Below are positions 49,874-50,453 of a DNA stretch of 50,453 nucleotides, piece after piece. Position 1 is the first letter of the stretch; every line of letters starts with the position of its first letter. The stretch comes from Rhodothermales bacterium (GTDB lineage: Bacteria; Bacteroidota; Rhodothermia; Rhodothermales; VXPQ01), in assembly GCA_022825385.1 (NCBI GenBank), contig JAJDWX010000043.1, positions 1 through 50,453 on the forward strand, written 5' to 3'. Below the pieces are notes generated by a model. That model was not told the DNA's origin and ran no database searches. It was given only the letters and a program-made list of their open reading frames with translations. A program made the translations under genes and the position numbers.

Positions 49874-50338
49874 TCAAGCGGGTTCCTTGCCGCTCATTCG
49901 CCTGGCAAGGGGAGATGGCCCACTTGCCGGAAAATCGGCTATGGCGCCGTGTCCTGATCGTGCGGCGTCCGAAAGACATTGCCGTATTGCGCGGTCATCT
50001 CCTTTGCCGGGGTCGTGCCCCAGTATCGCTTCCATACGACGGAAAGCCGCCGAGGCCTCGTCGTTGCGTTCTCGCTCCAGCTGGCGCCAGATAACATGCA
50101 GGTTGGTATCGCGGATATTGGCTTGGTCGAGGCGTTCGAGCACCACGCAGGCGAATTCGTCCACGGCCTTCTTGAATGTCTCGACTGCGACGGTCTCAAC
50201 CCGCGCGGTTCCTGTGTATCGGAACACCTTTTCATGCGGATTCTCGGTGGGCGAAAAGGCGAGATGCATAAACGCCCCGTCGGACGCTATTTCGATGTCC
50301 GGCCACAGGTAGCTGTGACCTCTCAATAGGTTGCTCAT
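49874..50338 (-). CDS. Hypothetical protein, possibly 5'-truncated by the IS
   Basis: A 154-residue frame read from an ATG at 50338 (MSNLLRGHSYLWPDIEIASD). It looks like a real, partly acidic protein with regular helices (KAVDEFACVVLERLDQANI, ATSAAFRRMEAILGH-like), but I do not recognise a family. The frame is open through the gap to 50380, whose extra residues lie in the IS end, so the true start may have been lost when the IS inserted. It converges on alkD. Confidence 0.5.
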   Translation of the reverse strand: MSNLLRGHSYLWPDIEIASDGAFMHLAFSPTENPHEKVFRYTGTARVETVAVETFKKAVDEFACVVLERLDQANIRDTNLHVIWRQLERERNDEASAAFRRMEAILGHDPGKGDDRAIRQCLSDAARSGHGAIADFPASGPSPLARRMSGKEPA

Positions 50339-50358
50339 TATCTCCGGATTTCCGAATT

Positions 50359-50453
50359 TATTAGGCACATCCAATCGCAATCCATGGGTAGGTCCGCATG
50401 AAAATACACAAAAATTCCCGATTGACGCCGAAAGGTCGAGAGCTTCTGGTGAA
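50359..50453 (+). mobile_element. Left end of an IS481-family insertion sequence (partial)
   Basis: From about 50359 (TTATTAGGCACATCC) the sequence resembles the left terminus and leader of IS481-type elements, and the transposase begins at 50398. The element continues beyond the window, so its right end, target duplication and completeness are unknown. Confidence 0.5.
50398..50453 (+). CDS. IS481-family transposase, N-terminus (partial)
   Basis: Reads MKIHKNSRLTPKGRELLV before the window ends. The HKN-x-RLTP start is typical of IS481-family DDE transposases, whose N-terminal helix-turn-helix follows. Only 18 residues are visible, so the assignment rests on this motif. Confidence 0.7.
   Translation, partial: MKIHKNSRLTPKGRELLV

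Overview
The window comes from a GC-rich Gram-negative bacterium, most likely of the Bacteroidota/Rhodothermota group. The evidence is two large secreted proteins ending in a type IX secretion (T9SS) C-terminal sorting domain, an RF2 gene with the classic +1 programmed frameshift, a 'Bacteroidota-like' TAnnTTT promoter motif in several gaps, few Shine-Dalgarno sequences, and a housekeeping gene order like that of Rhodothermia. The assignment is inference; no rRNA or tRNA gene is visible in the window.

Layout. 0-10.2 kb: moaD-moaE (molybdopterin synthase) converge on a minus-strand cmk-rpsA-purC operon; a SpoU-family RNA methyltransferase follows, then one gene fusing both methylmalonyl-CoA mutase subunits and its GTPase chaperone meaB. 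10.2-10.5 kb: a tandem array of a strongly palindromic element. 10.5-16.3 kb: aldehyde dehydrogenase (minus), class I aminotransferase, prfB with its frameshift, nadB. 16.3-28.6 kb: a leader with stacked terminator hairpins, then rimP-nusA-infB-rbfA-truB-ribF-rpsO-pnp, an M16 peptidase and a sugar-nucleotide epimerase. 28.7-38.8 kb: scpA and scpB, separated by a 1566-residue T9SS surface protein, then rluB-guaB and an M24 aminopeptidase. 38.8-39.2 kb: a hairpin-rich gap with another copy of the palindromic element. 39.3-46.9 kb: a lipoprotein metzincin, then a 1686-residue open frame joining a complete CopA-type copper ATPase to a secreted metzincin, seven near-identical WD40 repeats, a fibronectin III domain and a T9SS signal. 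46.9-50.45 kb: an accessory strip with an AAA/DUF4143 ATPase (minus), a mazEF-type toxin-antitoxin pair, an AlkD-like DNA glycosylase, an unknown gene (minus) and the left end of an IS481-family element cut by the window edge.

How the parts work together. Most of the window is core information processing (translation initiation, elongation and termination, rRNA/tRNA modification, RNA decay, chromosome condensation) with purine, NAD, FAD, molybdopterin and propionate metabolism. The unusual biology lies in three places: the CopA-protease-propeller fusion at 41.8-46.9 kb, the palindromic repeat family at 10.2 and 38.9 kb whose stems differ in sequence but keep pairing, and the T9SS surface protein built from three copies of a roughly 200-residue module alternating with Calx-beta domains.
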